NCBI GenBank assembly: GCA_949383255.1
Contig: CASJPF010000026.1
Location: forward strand, 1-52,108
From: Lachnospiraceae bacterium
Lineage (GTDB): Bacteria > Bacillota > Clostridia > Lachnospirales > Lachnospiraceae
Reading direction: 5' to 3'
DNA: 52,108 nt
Shown: piece by piece, positions 24,362-33,814 of the stretch
Position numbering within the stretch: position 1 is the stretch's first letter
Layout of the letters: each line of letters opens with the position of its first letter
Made by a program: the position numbers and the translations under genes
The notes under the pieces: model-generated
Told to the model about the DNA's origin: nothing
The model's database searches: none
What the model saw: the letters and a program-made list of their open reading frames with translations, nothing else

Positions 24362-24691
24362 ATGGAGATATCCAGCAAAGAAGAAGCGATACAGCAATTG
24401 TTGTATGACGTGGAAAGTCTTATGCAAGATTTATATCAAAGTGGTTTTGATACTGTTCATGACAGTACACTTGAGGCGCTAAAAAATAGGAACAAACAAA
24501 CAGCGGCATATGGCATGCAATTATTGTCGGACATGCTTTTACAGCTTACAGATAGCTTGGAAATGCGTCGTCATCAGACAAAAAAGCAAGAGGATTCCTT
24601 AATCAATGTCTATACAGAGGTAAATCAGTATGTGCGTCTGTGCAGAGAAAAAATTGAGTGTGATAAAGGGGTAAATTATTATATGGTCTAG
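24362..24691 (+). CDS. Small helical protein in the SWIM operon
   Basis: 109 residues, predicted almost wholly helical (EEAIQQLLYDVESLMQDLYQ, TAAYGMQLLSDMLLQLTDSL, then a KKQEDSLINVYTEVNQYVRL helix), with no signal peptide and no known motif. AAGGGTGTGG precedes ATG 24362. It starts 28 bases after the SWIM gene and is followed by a hairpin terminator, so the two are almost surely co-transcribed. A role as partner or adaptor of the SWIM protein is inferred only from position. Confidence 0.7.
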   Translation: MEISSKEEAIQQLLYDVESLMQDLYQSGFDTVHDSTLEALKNRNKQTAAYGMQLLSDMLLQLTDSLEMRRHQTKKQEDSLINVYTEVNQYVRLCREKIECDKGVNYYMV

Positions 24692-24726
24692 GAGAACTAT
24701 AAGAAAAGAAGAAATATTTTATGCAA

Positions 24727-24765
24727 TATAACAGGCAGCTTTCAATAGGAAGGCTGCCTGTTATA
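24727..24765. terminator. Bidirectional hairpin between convergent genes
   Basis: TATAACAGGCAGCTTTC pairs with GGAAGGCTGCCTGTTATA around AATA. It lies between the convergent small helical gene and the secreted-protein gene and could end both. T-runs are weak on both sides. Confidence 0.6.
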
Positions 24766-24773
24766 TAAAGAGA

Positions 24774-26267
24774 TTAATATTGCCCGTTTGCTGGAATTTT
24801 GGAAAGTATCCCTGTAGCATCTAATTTGTAAAATACAGGAGTCGTGTTTGCGGTTACATACCAGAGGACCTCTCCATTATGGCAGATGGGTTGACAATCA
24901 GATAACGCCGCATCTGCTGTGTTAACTGTACCAATCACACCGCCATCTGCATATCTAGTATAATAGAAGATACCATTTATATCTGTCCACATTAAGTATC
25001 CACCATCAAGACCTGTAGGGGCAAGAATTGGGGTGAGTGTTCCAGCCATCGCTGTAACCCCAGTCAAGGTTGAATTGAGTCCATTTTTATTTGTATAACT
25101 AATGTAGACATCACGTATACCAGTATTTGCAGTATCATAATTTAACGCAGTTATATAACCATTTGCAGTCTCGGCAAAACCACCTATAGAGGCACCTGTA
25201 TGGTTATCACCCGTCACACCTGGAAAAGTTAGAAGCGAACTAGACGATACACTTCCACTAAACTTGTCCTCGCCAGCTTTTGTGTTATTATAGCGCATTA
25301 GCACAATGCTGCGTGGATAGGCATCACCGTGATCGAGCGTGACAATATTTCGTTCTTGATCAATAAGGACAAACTGATTAAAGGAATGGCTGACATAACC
25401 CACGCTATTATTCATAACGATATAGTAAGTGTCTGTAATGCGCATGTTATTTTGGTGTACTGCGAGAGTCAGATTTGCCTGATGATTTTTGCCATCGCGT
25501 GGTGACGCATACATTTTGTGGCAGGTACGAATATAAAGATAGTCGCCATATTCGGCACAGCGCAGAGAGCCAGCCTCAAAAGGAACAGTGGTGTTGGCGC
25601 CACGCAGGCTGACTTGCCCTAAACGGTTCCAGTCTTTAGAGTATTTTACGACACGGATAACTTCTGTGTCGTTATTTTCAGAAGGATTTTCTTGGCCAAA
25701 TATAAAAAAGTTGTATTTTTCTCCAGCAAAAAATCCGCCCCACAAGGATAGTTCCATAGGAATTGTACGACTTGAACGCAAATATAGATAGTTATCGTAG
25801 TCCTCCACAATGATTTTTCCATCAATATATTCTACCCGTGTAACACCACCATCAGAATTTTCGCAAAGATATGATTTTACTGTTTCTGCCCAATTCCAGT
25901 TGTAGTTGTTGTACCAACGATAATTCTGGGCATTTTGATTGTTTGATACCACAGGCGTCAGATTAGATGGAGCAAGGGGAGTAGAAATGACTGTGGAGCT
26001 TGAATTTGGAAGAATCTCTGCAAGATTGAGAGTGGTGGTATTGTAGGGCGTTCTTCCTTCTGTTATACCACAAGTAAGATAATGTTGGTAAAGTGTTTCT
26101 GGTGATACATTTTCGGGGAATGCCGCTGCGACATCAGGGTTTTGTTCCAGATACCATTCGGCATCAAATATTGCGCCATCATCCATATATTGCGGAGCGG
26201 CATATACAGGAAGGGCGCTTCCAAAAAGCATAACTGTCAAGGCTGTTATCAATAATTTTTTCTTCAT
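24774..26267 (-). CDS. Secreted beta-rich protein with N-terminal surface module
   Basis: 497 residues. It starts with a clear signal peptide (MKKKLLITALTVMLFGSALPVYA, cut near AAP), so it is exported. Next comes FDAEWYLEQNPDVAAAF...LYQHYLTCGITEGRTPY (residues about 34-75), a short module common in Lachnospiraceae cell-surface proteins. The rest is a series of strand-turn repeats (for example GGVTRVEYIDGKIIVEDYDN, GGYLMWTDINGIFYYTRYAD) consistent with a beta-propeller. No enzymatic motif or wall anchor was seen. GGAGG before ATG 26267 and a strong promoter support the call. It lies reversed between the SWIM operon and the DUF4132 genes; a functional link to them is not evident. Confidence 0.8.
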   Translation of the reverse strand: MKKKLLITALTVMLFGSALPVYAAPQYMDDGAIFDAEWYLEQNPDVAAAFPENVSPETLYQHYLTCGITEGRTPYNTTTLNLAEILPNSSSTVISTPLAPSNLTPVVSNNQNAQNYRWYNNYNWNWAETVKSYLCENSDGGVTRVEYIDGKIIVEDYDNYLYLRSSRTIPMELSLWGGFFAGEKYNFFIFGQENPSENNDTEVIRVVKYSKDWNRLGQVSLRGANTTVPFEAGSLRCAEYGDYLYIRTCHKMYASPRDGKNHQANLTLAVHQNNMRITDTYYIVMNNSVGYVSHSFNQFVLIDQERNIVTLDHGDAYPRSIVLMRYNNTKAGEDKFSGSVSSSSLLTFPGVTGDNHTGASIGGFAETANGYITALNYDTANTGIRDVYISYTNKNGLNSTLTGVTAMAGTLTPILAPTGLDGGYLMWTDINGIFYYTRYADGGVIGTVNTADAALSDCQPICHNGEVLWYVTANTTPVFYKLDATGILSKIPANGQY

Positions 26268-26324
26268 TGTTCCTCCATTCTTTTATCTTGAACTCACACA
26301 GGTTGCTGTAACAATTCTCTTTTC

Positions 26325-26352
26325 ATTATAGCAATTAGTACTGTTTTGTCAA
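26325..26352 (-). promoter_or_regulatory. Promoter of the secreted-protein gene
   Basis: On the reverse strand, TTGACA (26352-26347), 16-base spacer, TATAAT (26330-26325), close to consensus. Confidence 0.8.
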
Positions 26353-26421
26353 CAGCAATGATTCTTTTTGCAAAGACGTGAAAAATAATTCAAACAAGAA
26401 TTTTCCTACAGTTCCTAAGTA

Positions 26422-26450
26422 TTGCGAAAATAAGATGTAATGTGTATACT
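26422..26450 (+). promoter_or_regulatory. Promoter of the DUF4132 array
   Basis: TTGCGA (26422-26427), 17-base spacer, TATACT (26445-26450), about 90 bases before the first DUF4132 gene. No other promoter was seen within the array, so the copies may share one transcript. Confidence 0.65.
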
Positions 26451-26539
26451 ATGTTTAGAGAAACTTTGTGATTTGTAAAAGAAATATAGGATAATTCCAC
26501 ATAAAATCAAAAGAAAATAAACATAGGAGGTAAATTATT

Positions 26540-29500
26540 ATGACTGTAACACCAGACAATAAGTTAATTGGCAGGATGCTGGACCTGTTAACCAAATTGG
26601 GCATTTCGCAGCGCGACTATGACTTGGCGGAACAATATTTGCACGGGGAAGTGAATGACGAGGTTTTAGACCAATTTGTGCGAAAGGATTTAAGGGCGCC
26701 AGCTCAAAATTTGTACTCTGAGGCGTGGACAATTACAAGGCAGGTAAACAAAAGTAGTAATAGAACTGTGTTTGTGCGCTTTTTTAATATTATTTATGCG
26801 ATTGGTCATGGTACAGGGCATCATTTGTTCTGGTATGGGTCATTAGATATTGAAGAGTATGCGCTTTATAAAAAGATGGTTACATACATGTTCGGTCATA
26901 CGGAATATAATGCTTTTTTGGGGCAATATGACTATAGTCAATTAATGCAGATGGCACAGTATAATCCACAAAATTTAATAGAGGTGATTCCTTATTTGAA
27001 GGAAGAATCACAATTGTATGCGGCTGCAGGATTGGCAATGTATTTTTGTAGAAAATATGAAAATCCTGGTGCAGTGGAAGCAGAGGATAAAATACATATG
27101 ACAGAATACGAAAACATTGTACTAGAATATTTTGATAGTTGGCTTGCAGGATTGGGCTGTACTGTGCATGAGAAAGTCATATCAACTTTGCGTGAGAAAA
27201 AGCAAGCAGGAGATTTGATTGGTAGAATTGAGCATACAAGTATGAAGGGCGATGACCAGCAGATATTTTGTGCTTTATGTACATTTGCATACTTAAATTT
27301 TCAACTTTCTGATGTGCTGCTGGCGATGATTCAGACATGTGCTGCTGTAAATGCAGAATTGATGCTTTTTTCCATACAGAATACATTTATAGGAGACAAT
27401 GGATGCAGAACAGAGTTCGCTTCTCATGGAATGGACTATGATGAACTGTTCCATATTGCGCCAACTTTGTATATTTGTGTGGCAGCAAAAGGGAAGCATG
27501 AAAAGATTTTAATTAGGCAGTTGGAAAAAAATCGGGAAAGTTATATAAAAGTTATAGAGCGGGAAAAATGCCACGAATTGGTTCATATTTGTATGCGCGC
27601 TTGGAGCAATGGAATCCCTCGTGTTGTGCAGGAAGTTACAGAGGAGGTGCGCATCACTTTAAAGGATGTTATGCAGAAAGTAAATCCGAGTTTGTATGAA
27701 CAAGTAGTGCAAGACACAACCCTTGATTATGAGCCAGTGATCGCATTGCTTGTGGAACCTACGCCACATGCGGAGCTGGCAAAAAAGTATTTGCTAGGAA
27801 ACTGCAAAGCTTCTGAGTTATATCCTTATGATAAAGAGTTTGGAGATAAATTTGAGAATGGGCTTTATCATGTAGGAAAAGTGCTACAAAGATTTAGAAA
27901 GCATAATTGTGATGAGGCATTTATAAACCGATGTCGTGTATTTTTAGTTTTGAGAAAGTTTCCACATATTGAATTTGAGATGCAGGAGTGTAAAGGTGAG
28001 AAGGGATTAAGTGAATTTTTTGACAATCTCGATAAAGAAGAGTTAGACCTTGCGCACCAACTACAGGCATTTGCTTTACTATATAAAGAAAATCTTCAAT
28101 ATGACAATAAGTTAAAGTTGCTTAAAAAGTGTGTTGAAAATAAGTATACAGAGTTTTTACAAGAAAATAGAAAAGAAGCCATACAAATGTTTGCCAATGC
28201 AGACGCAGAGGCGCGCTGTCTTGGTCTGTACCTTTTTGGAAAAGATCCACAATCTTACAAACAAGAAATTTTAAGTTATACAAAAGACAGCTCTAGTCTT
28301 GTTCATCGGGAACTGATTCGCATTTTTTGTGTGCACAGAGAGTGGGAAGAAGAGGTCAAGACAATGCTATTAAATGGAAAAAAGGCGTCGCAACGGGAAC
28401 TGGCAATCCAGATACTATTAAGATGGCAGAAAAACGATGAGGATTATTATGAGCTGCTCTCTCAGGCGCTTAAAAACGAGAAGAGTGGAAAATTGGTAAC
28501 GCTGTTAGAGAAGGCATTGAAATTGCAACAAAAAGATCAAAATCAGCCAAAGAAACCAGCCACAAAAGAAGATTTGATTAGACAGGTACATCAAGGAGGC
28601 AGAAAGCGCACAATTGCATGGGCGTATGAGACCCCTTTTTCTGTTGTGCATATGGCAGATGGAAGCATTGCAGACGAGGAGTATTTACAGGCAATTTTCT
28701 TGTGTTATGCAGCGCAAACAGGGGGCGGTATTGACAAAAATGCGCAGCTTCTTGCGGCAGATTTAAATGCGTCTGAGTTTGCAGTCTATGTCAATGAGCT
28801 GTTTGACAAGTGGATTGCGCAGGGCGCAGAAGCCAAGAAACGTTGGGTTTTATATGCAGCGTCGATTCACGGCAAGGAGAGTATTATACCAAAGTTATAT
28901 CATCAAATTCAGGAATGGTCGAAGGGACCAAGGGGCACAATAGCGGCGGAAGCAGTGATGGCACTTGCATTGAATGTGTCACCGCAGGCATTGTTGCTCG
29001 TAGATAATATTGCGCGAAAAATAAAACATAAGCAGGTGAAAAGTGGTGCTTTGATGGCACTGGATGAAGCGGCTAAAATGCGTGGGATTACCCGTGAGGA
29101 GCTTGACGACCGCATTGTGCCAAGCTTTGATTTTGACGAGAATATGCAACGAACATTTGATTATGGAACGCGCAGTTTTAAGGTGACACTCACATCGACG
29201 CTTGAGATTGAAGTGTTTGACGAAAATGGAAAGAAGCTGAAAAGTTTGCCAGCTCTAGGAAAGAAAGATGATGACCATAAGGCAACAGAAGCGTACACGG
29301 CATTTAAAGAGATGAAAAAGCAGATAAAGACAGCCGTTAAAAATCAAAAAGAACGCCTTGAGCACGCGCTTTCTATAAAACGGGAGTGGAGTACAGATGC
29401 GTGGAATAATTTATTTGTAAAAAATCCTTTGATGCACCAATTTGCAATTGGTCTAATCTGGGGGATTTATCAGGGGGACAAGTTACTTCAAAGTTTTCGG

Positions 29501-30112
29501 TATATGGAGGACGGATCTTTTAATACACAAGATGGAGATGCTTATGATTTACCAAAACATGCAAATATTGGTTTGGTGCACCCTGTAGAACTTTCTGATG
29601 CAGAAAAAGCAGCATGGAAAGAGCAACTTGAGGATTATGAAATTACGCAGCCGATTGAACAACTGGATAGGGCTGTCTATCGTGTGACAGAGGAAGAAAA
29701 AGAGAAAAGACGCATGGAGCGTTTTGGCGGTTATATATTGAACGATCTGGCATTGGATAGTAAAATGGCTAGTTTTGGTTGGTATCGCGGTATGATTGGA
29801 GACGCTGGCGGGTATAACACATATCATCGGAAAGATACGGAGATTGACATGGGTGTGGAGTTGCACTTTTCAGGGAGTAGTGTAGGCTGGCATCAAGGTG
29901 ATGTGACGGTGTATGATGCCAGATTTTACAAAGTGAAGTTGATTGGGTATGGCAGCTATGGATATATGGATGCAAACAAAAAGGAGGCTTATTTGTTGCA
30001 AGATGTTCCATCACGGTATTTTAGCGAGATTGTGCGGCAGCTTGCAAAAGTAACCGCATCAAGTGATGAGCGAGATACAGATTGGAAAAAAGAAGCAGGA
30101 TTAATAGAATAA
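26540..30112 (+). CDS. DUF4132 protein, tandem copy 1 (YehI/MolR-like)
   Basis: 1190 residues, cytosolic. The C-terminal third carries the DUF4132 features: TREELDDRIVPSFDFDEN, FDYGTRSFKVTLTSTLEIEV, NGKKLKSLPALGKKDD, LEHALSIKREWSTDAW, NLFVKNPLMHQFAIGLIWG, and a terminal MERFGGYIL...GWYRG...VPSRYFSEIV. The middle is helical, with HEAT-like helix pairs. E. coli YehI and MolR share this domain but add an N-terminal WGR domain that I cannot find here. Biochemical role is unknown; in bacteria such genes sit with MoxR, VWA and SWIM genes, as here. AGGAGG before ATG 26540 is strong. It is the most divergent of the three full copies in the C-terminal half. Confidence 0.9.
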   Translation: MTVTPDNKLIGRMLDLLTKLGISQRDYDLAEQYLHGEVNDEVLDQFVRKDLRAPAQNLYSEAWTITRQVNKSSNRTVFVRFFNIIYAIGHGTGHHLFWYGSLDIEEYALYKKMVTYMFGHTEYNAFLGQYDYSQLMQMAQYNPQNLIEVIPYLKEESQLYAAAGLAMYFCRKYENPGAVEAEDKIHMTEYENIVLEYFDSWLAGLGCTVHEKVISTLREKKQAGDLIGRIEHTSMKGDDQQIFCALCTFAYLNFQLSDVLLAMIQTCAAVNAELMLFSIQNTFIGDNGCRTEFASHGMDYDELFHIAPTLYICVAAKGKHEKILIRQLEKNRESYIKVIEREKCHELVHICMRAWSNGIPRVVQEVTEEVRITLKDVMQKVNPSLYEQVVQDTTLDYEPVIALLVEPTPHAELAKKYLLGNCKASELYPYDKEFGDKFENGLYHVGKVLQRFRKHNCDEAFINRCRVFLVLRKFPHIEFEMQECKGEKGLSEFFDNLDKEELDLAHQLQAFALLYKENLQYDNKLKLLKKCVENKYTEFLQENRKEAIQMFANADAEARCLGLYLFGKDPQSYKQEILSYTKDSSSLVHRELIRIFCVHREWEEEVKTMLLNGKKASQRELAIQILLRWQKNDEDYYELLSQALKNEKSGKLVTLLEKALKLQQKDQNQPKKPATKEDLIRQVHQGGRKRTIAWAYETPFSVVHMADGSIADEEYLQAIFLCYAAQTGGGIDKNAQLLAADLNASEFAVYVNELFDKWIAQGAEAKKRWVLYAASIHGKESIIPKLYHQIQEWSKGPRGTIAAEAVMALALNVSPQALLLVDNIARKIKHKQVKSGALMALDEAAKMRGITREELDDRIVPSFDFDENMQRTFDYGTRSFKVTLTSTLEIEVFDENGKKLKSLPALGKKDDDHKATEAYTAFKEMKKQIKTAVKNQKERLEHALSIKREWSTDAWNNLFVKNPLMHQFAIGLIWGIYQGDKLLQSFRYMEDGSFNTQDGDAYDLPKHANIGLVHPVELSDAEKAAWKEQLEDYEITQPIEQLDRAVYRVTEEEKEKRRMERFGGYILNDLALDSKMASFGWYRGMIGDAGGYNTYHRKDTEIDMGVELHFSGSSVGWHQGDVTVYDARFYKVKLIGYGSYGYMDANKKEAYLLQDVPSRYFSEIVRQLAKVTASSDERDTDWKKEAGLIE

Positions 30113-30181
30113 CGAATTACATCGGCGGAGCAAACCTGCATGTCGTGAAGCGATAATTTTTGATAGAAAGGTGGTATTACT

Positions 30182-33100
30182 ATGAAGTCCAGTAAAGACC
30201 AGTCACCACTTACGGAGCTGTTTGCAATTTTGCCAGAGCTAAAAATTTCAGAGCATGAATGTGCGCTGGCAAAGCAGTATTTAACTGGTGAAGCAGGGGA
30301 GGAAGTGTTAGGTCAATTTCAGCGGATTGATTATAGTTTGATAGCAATTTCAAGTGATGCGCACTATGACTTAAATCGTGTTATGAAAAGACTTGACAGA
30401 AAAGAGACAAGAGCGGTGTGTATCCGATTGTTTAACCTGTTGTTTGCAATTGGACATGCATCATGCGTTCGCCTGTTTTATTTTGGAAGTGAGCCGCAAA
30501 CTTCTTTTGAGCAGGCGCAGGAGTGTGCGCTTTACAAGAGAATTACCATATTAATTGAGAGATGGTTTCGTTCCGTCTGCAAATTGGTCCTAAGAGACAT
30601 ACGGAAAATTGTGCAGGGTAATCCTGAAAATCTGCGCAACAGCATAGAGCCACTTAGAAAGGAGGGAAGAGATTATCTGCTAATCGCATTGACCGATTAC
30701 TTTTTTATGAAATATACGGAACAGACAGCACTTTTGAAAGAAAATAATTTGACCGAAAAGATTGATTTTTCTGAAGATGCAGCGCTTTTAAAAGAGTATG
30801 AGGAAGGGGTATTGGAGAGCCTTTATGAATGGTTGCAGCAACAATCATGTTTTCAGTGCGACAGTCTGATTGATGCAATCCGCGAACACCGGCTGACAAG
30901 AGAACTGTTAAAAAATATTATTTCAAATAGCCCTACAGAGGAAGAGTATCATCAGCTTTGCCATATTAATAATATGGCGTATTTAAACTTTCAGCTTTCT
31001 GATTTATTGCGTGATGTAGTAAGAGTTTGCTTGGCAGTGGATGCAGAGAAGGTGCTTTTTGCGTTTCGTAATGTCTCAGAAGTGCTTATTGGGGACAGTA
31101 GCAATTATGATGACTTGTTTTGGATTGAACCAGATTGTTTTATTCGTTGGGCAGCAGTTGAAAAGAATTTGCCTATCTTAAAAAGACAGCTTGAGAAAAA
31201 CCAGAGTTCTTATTTAAAGGCAATAGAAGGAGAAGGCTATACCACATTTTTTCATAATAAACATTCAAAAAGGGCGCCTATAGAAGATTGGATTGATGCC
31301 ATCAATGCGCTAAAAGATGTATTAAAAGAAGAAAATCCTACATTGTATGAACAGATTGACGCAGCTAGACCGTATTACAATAAAGTCATTCGATATTTGG
31401 TGATGGATACCCCACATGCGGACCAGATGCGCGCATATCTGCGAGGGAAGTGCAGCATTTCAGAATTATATCCCTATCAAGAGGAGTATCGGACAAGATA
31501 TATTTCTTATGATTTTTTAGATGGTCATCAGCGGCATTGTAATGACACAGAATTTTTTGACCGATGTAAGGCTTATATTGTACTGACTGGTTCGGAGTAC
31601 ACAAGGGTGGTTGCCAGACAGACGGAAGAAGTGGCGCAGGTGGAACAGTTTTTCCAGTTGCTTGATGCACAAAAGATGGATATTGCGCATCAGATAAGTG
31701 GTTTTATAGTGTCGTACAAGGCAGATGAAAAATGGCGCGGCTGTAAACTAGAGCCGTATGTGGAGGGGGCTGTCAATGTGTTTGCGCGGTATTTGAACGG
31801 CGCAAGGCGACAGGAGGCAATTGAGGCATTTTCTGGCGCAGCGGTAGAAGGGCGTTATCTTGCACTACATACAATGCGAAAAGATATAATGCAGAATAGA
31901 CAAGAAATTATGCATTACGCATCAGACAGCGCAAAACTTGTTCGGGAGGAGTTTCTTGATATTTTATGTACAGAAAATAAGCTGCTTTATAAAGATCAGG
32001 GTTGGTTGGAGGATATTAAGACGCTATTGGGAGCAAAAAAGGCACAACAACGAGAGTTGGCAGCACAGATACTAACGCGTTGGCAGCAGGAGGGTGGAGA
32101 CTTTCATGAATTGTTGTTACAGGCAATAAAAAAAGAGAAAAATGCAAAGGTATTGACGCTTTTACAAAATGCGCTTTGTATTCAAGAAAAAAATTTGTCT
32201 TTTAGTACACTCTCCAGAGAGGAACTTGTAAAACAATTTAATTATGGCAATGGCAAAAAAAGTCTGGCGTGGGCATATGAAAAACCATATTTTCCAGTGC
32301 ACACAATTGACGGGGAGGCGGTTTCTGAGCCATATTTGCAGGCAATTCTTTTGTGTTATGCGTCGCAGGAAAAGAATGGTATTAGCAAAAATGCGCAGTT
32401 GCTTGCAGGTGATTTGCATTCCAAAGAGCTTGCTGTTTATATGAACGAGCTGTTTGACAGATGGCTTGCGCAGGGTGCGGATTCCCAAAAACGTTGGGTG
32501 CTCTATGCAGCAGCAATTCATGGCGGTGAAGAGATGATTCAAAAGCTGCAGCATCAGATACAAGAGTGGCCGCAGATGGCAAGGGGAGCAATAGCAGCGG
32601 AGGCTGTAAAGGCGCTCGCATTAAGTCCGTCGCCACGTGCATTGTTGCTTGTGGACAATATTGCGCGAAAATTTAAGTTTAAGCAGGTGCGAACTGCCGC
32701 GGAAGAGGCACTTGTCTTTGCAGCTTCCGAGCTTGGTATTACGCGTGAGGAACTTTCAGACCGCATTGTGCCGGACCTTGGTTTTGATGAAAATATGGAA
32801 CGAATATTTGATTATGGTGAACGTATATTTAAAGTGCGGATTAGTGCAACGCTTGACCTTGAAGTGTATGACAATGAGGGAAAGAAATTAAAGAAGTTGC
32901 CCGCACCAGCAAAGAAAGATGATGCAGTGAAGGCAGCAGCGGCTTATGAGGATTTTAAACAGTTAAAAAAACAGATGAAAACTGTAGTGAATAGTCAAAA
33001 ATCTCGCATGGAATATGCGCTGTTTGTTCGGCGAGAGTGGCTTGTAGATGATTGGACAAATTTATTTGTCAAAAATCCGTTAATGCATTCGTTTGCAATT

Positions 33101-33763
33101 GGCTTAATCTGGGGTGTGTACGAGGAAGGGAAGCTAATTCAGAGTTTTCGTTATATGGAAGATGGTTCCTTCAACACACAAGATGAGGAGGAGTATACGT
33201 TGCCAGAAGGCGCGCATATTAGCTTGGTACACCCAATAGAGTTGTCTGACAAGGAAAAAGCAACGTGGAAGGAGCAACTTGCAGATTATGAGATTGCACA
33301 ACCGGTTGCGCAAATAGACAGAGCAGTTTACACCAAAACGGTTGAGGAAGCAAACAAAAAAGGAATAGAGCGTTTTGGTGGATATGTGGTCAACGCACTT
33401 TCCCTAAATGGAAAATTGACAGGGCTTGGCTGGTATCGCGGTTCTGTGCAAGACGGAGGCGGATTTTACACTTATTTTCGTGAGGATATAGAGGCGAACA
33501 TTGGCGTGGAATTGCATTTTTCTGGCACGTTTGTGGGTGATATGGATGATGAGGTGACAATCTATGATGTGCGGTTTTACAAGGCAGGAACAATAGAGCA
33601 TGGCAGTTATATTTATGAGGAAGCAGACGCAGAAAAAGCATATTTTTTAAAAGATGTTCCAGCAAGATACTTTAGTGAGATTGTATTGCAACTCACAGAT
33701 GTTACTGCATCAAGTATAGAGTACGACGAAAGTTGGAAAGCAGATGCGGACTTGATAAGTTAA
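30182..33763 (+). CDS. DUF4132 protein, tandem copy 2
   Basis: 1193 residues with the same plan as copy 1: an N-terminal helix pair with ALAKQYLTGEAGEEVLGQF, the RLFNLLFAIGHA motif near residue 80-95, a long helical middle, and a C-terminal DUF4132 domain from about residue 760. From about residue 760 onward it is nearly the same protein as copy 3 (for instance AAIHGGEEMIQKLQHQIQEW and TREELSDRIVPDLGFDENME), while the first 700 residues match copy 3 only moderately. AAAGGTGG before ATG 30182 fits. It is 69 bases after copy 1, with no terminator seen between, so an operon is likely. Function unknown. Confidence 0.9.
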   Translation: MKSSKDQSPLTELFAILPELKISEHECALAKQYLTGEAGEEVLGQFQRIDYSLIAISSDAHYDLNRVMKRLDRKETRAVCIRLFNLLFAIGHASCVRLFYFGSEPQTSFEQAQECALYKRITILIERWFRSVCKLVLRDIRKIVQGNPENLRNSIEPLRKEGRDYLLIALTDYFFMKYTEQTALLKENNLTEKIDFSEDAALLKEYEEGVLESLYEWLQQQSCFQCDSLIDAIREHRLTRELLKNIISNSPTEEEYHQLCHINNMAYLNFQLSDLLRDVVRVCLAVDAEKVLFAFRNVSEVLIGDSSNYDDLFWIEPDCFIRWAAVEKNLPILKRQLEKNQSSYLKAIEGEGYTTFFHNKHSKRAPIEDWIDAINALKDVLKEENPTLYEQIDAARPYYNKVIRYLVMDTPHADQMRAYLRGKCSISELYPYQEEYRTRYISYDFLDGHQRHCNDTEFFDRCKAYIVLTGSEYTRVVARQTEEVAQVEQFFQLLDAQKMDIAHQISGFIVSYKADEKWRGCKLEPYVEGAVNVFARYLNGARRQEAIEAFSGAAVEGRYLALHTMRKDIMQNRQEIMHYASDSAKLVREEFLDILCTENKLLYKDQGWLEDIKTLLGAKKAQQRELAAQILTRWQQEGGDFHELLLQAIKKEKNAKVLTLLQNALCIQEKNLSFSTLSREELVKQFNYGNGKKSLAWAYEKPYFPVHTIDGEAVSEPYLQAILLCYASQEKNGISKNAQLLAGDLHSKELAVYMNELFDRWLAQGADSQKRWVLYAAAIHGGEEMIQKLQHQIQEWPQMARGAIAAEAVKALALSPSPRALLLVDNIARKFKFKQVRTAAEEALVFAASELGITREELSDRIVPDLGFDENMERIFDYGERIFKVRISATLDLEVYDNEGKKLKKLPAPAKKDDAVKAAAAYEDFKQLKKQMKTVVNSQKSRMEYALFVRREWLVDDWTNLFVKNPLMHSFAIGLIWGVYEEGKLIQSFRYMEDGSFNTQDEEEYTLPEGAHISLVHPIELSDKEKATWKEQLADYEIAQPVAQIDRAVYTKTVEEANKKGIERFGGYVVNALSLNGKLTGLGWYRGSVQDGGGFYTYFREDIEANIGVELHFSGTFVGDMDDEVTIYDVRFYKAGTIEHGSYIYEEADAEKAYFLKDVPARYFSEIVLQLTDVTASSIEYDESWKADADLIS

Positions 33764-33814
33764 TTTAATTTATGTACAAAAATCAAGGTATTAAGGGAAA
33801 GGTGGGTTATAACA

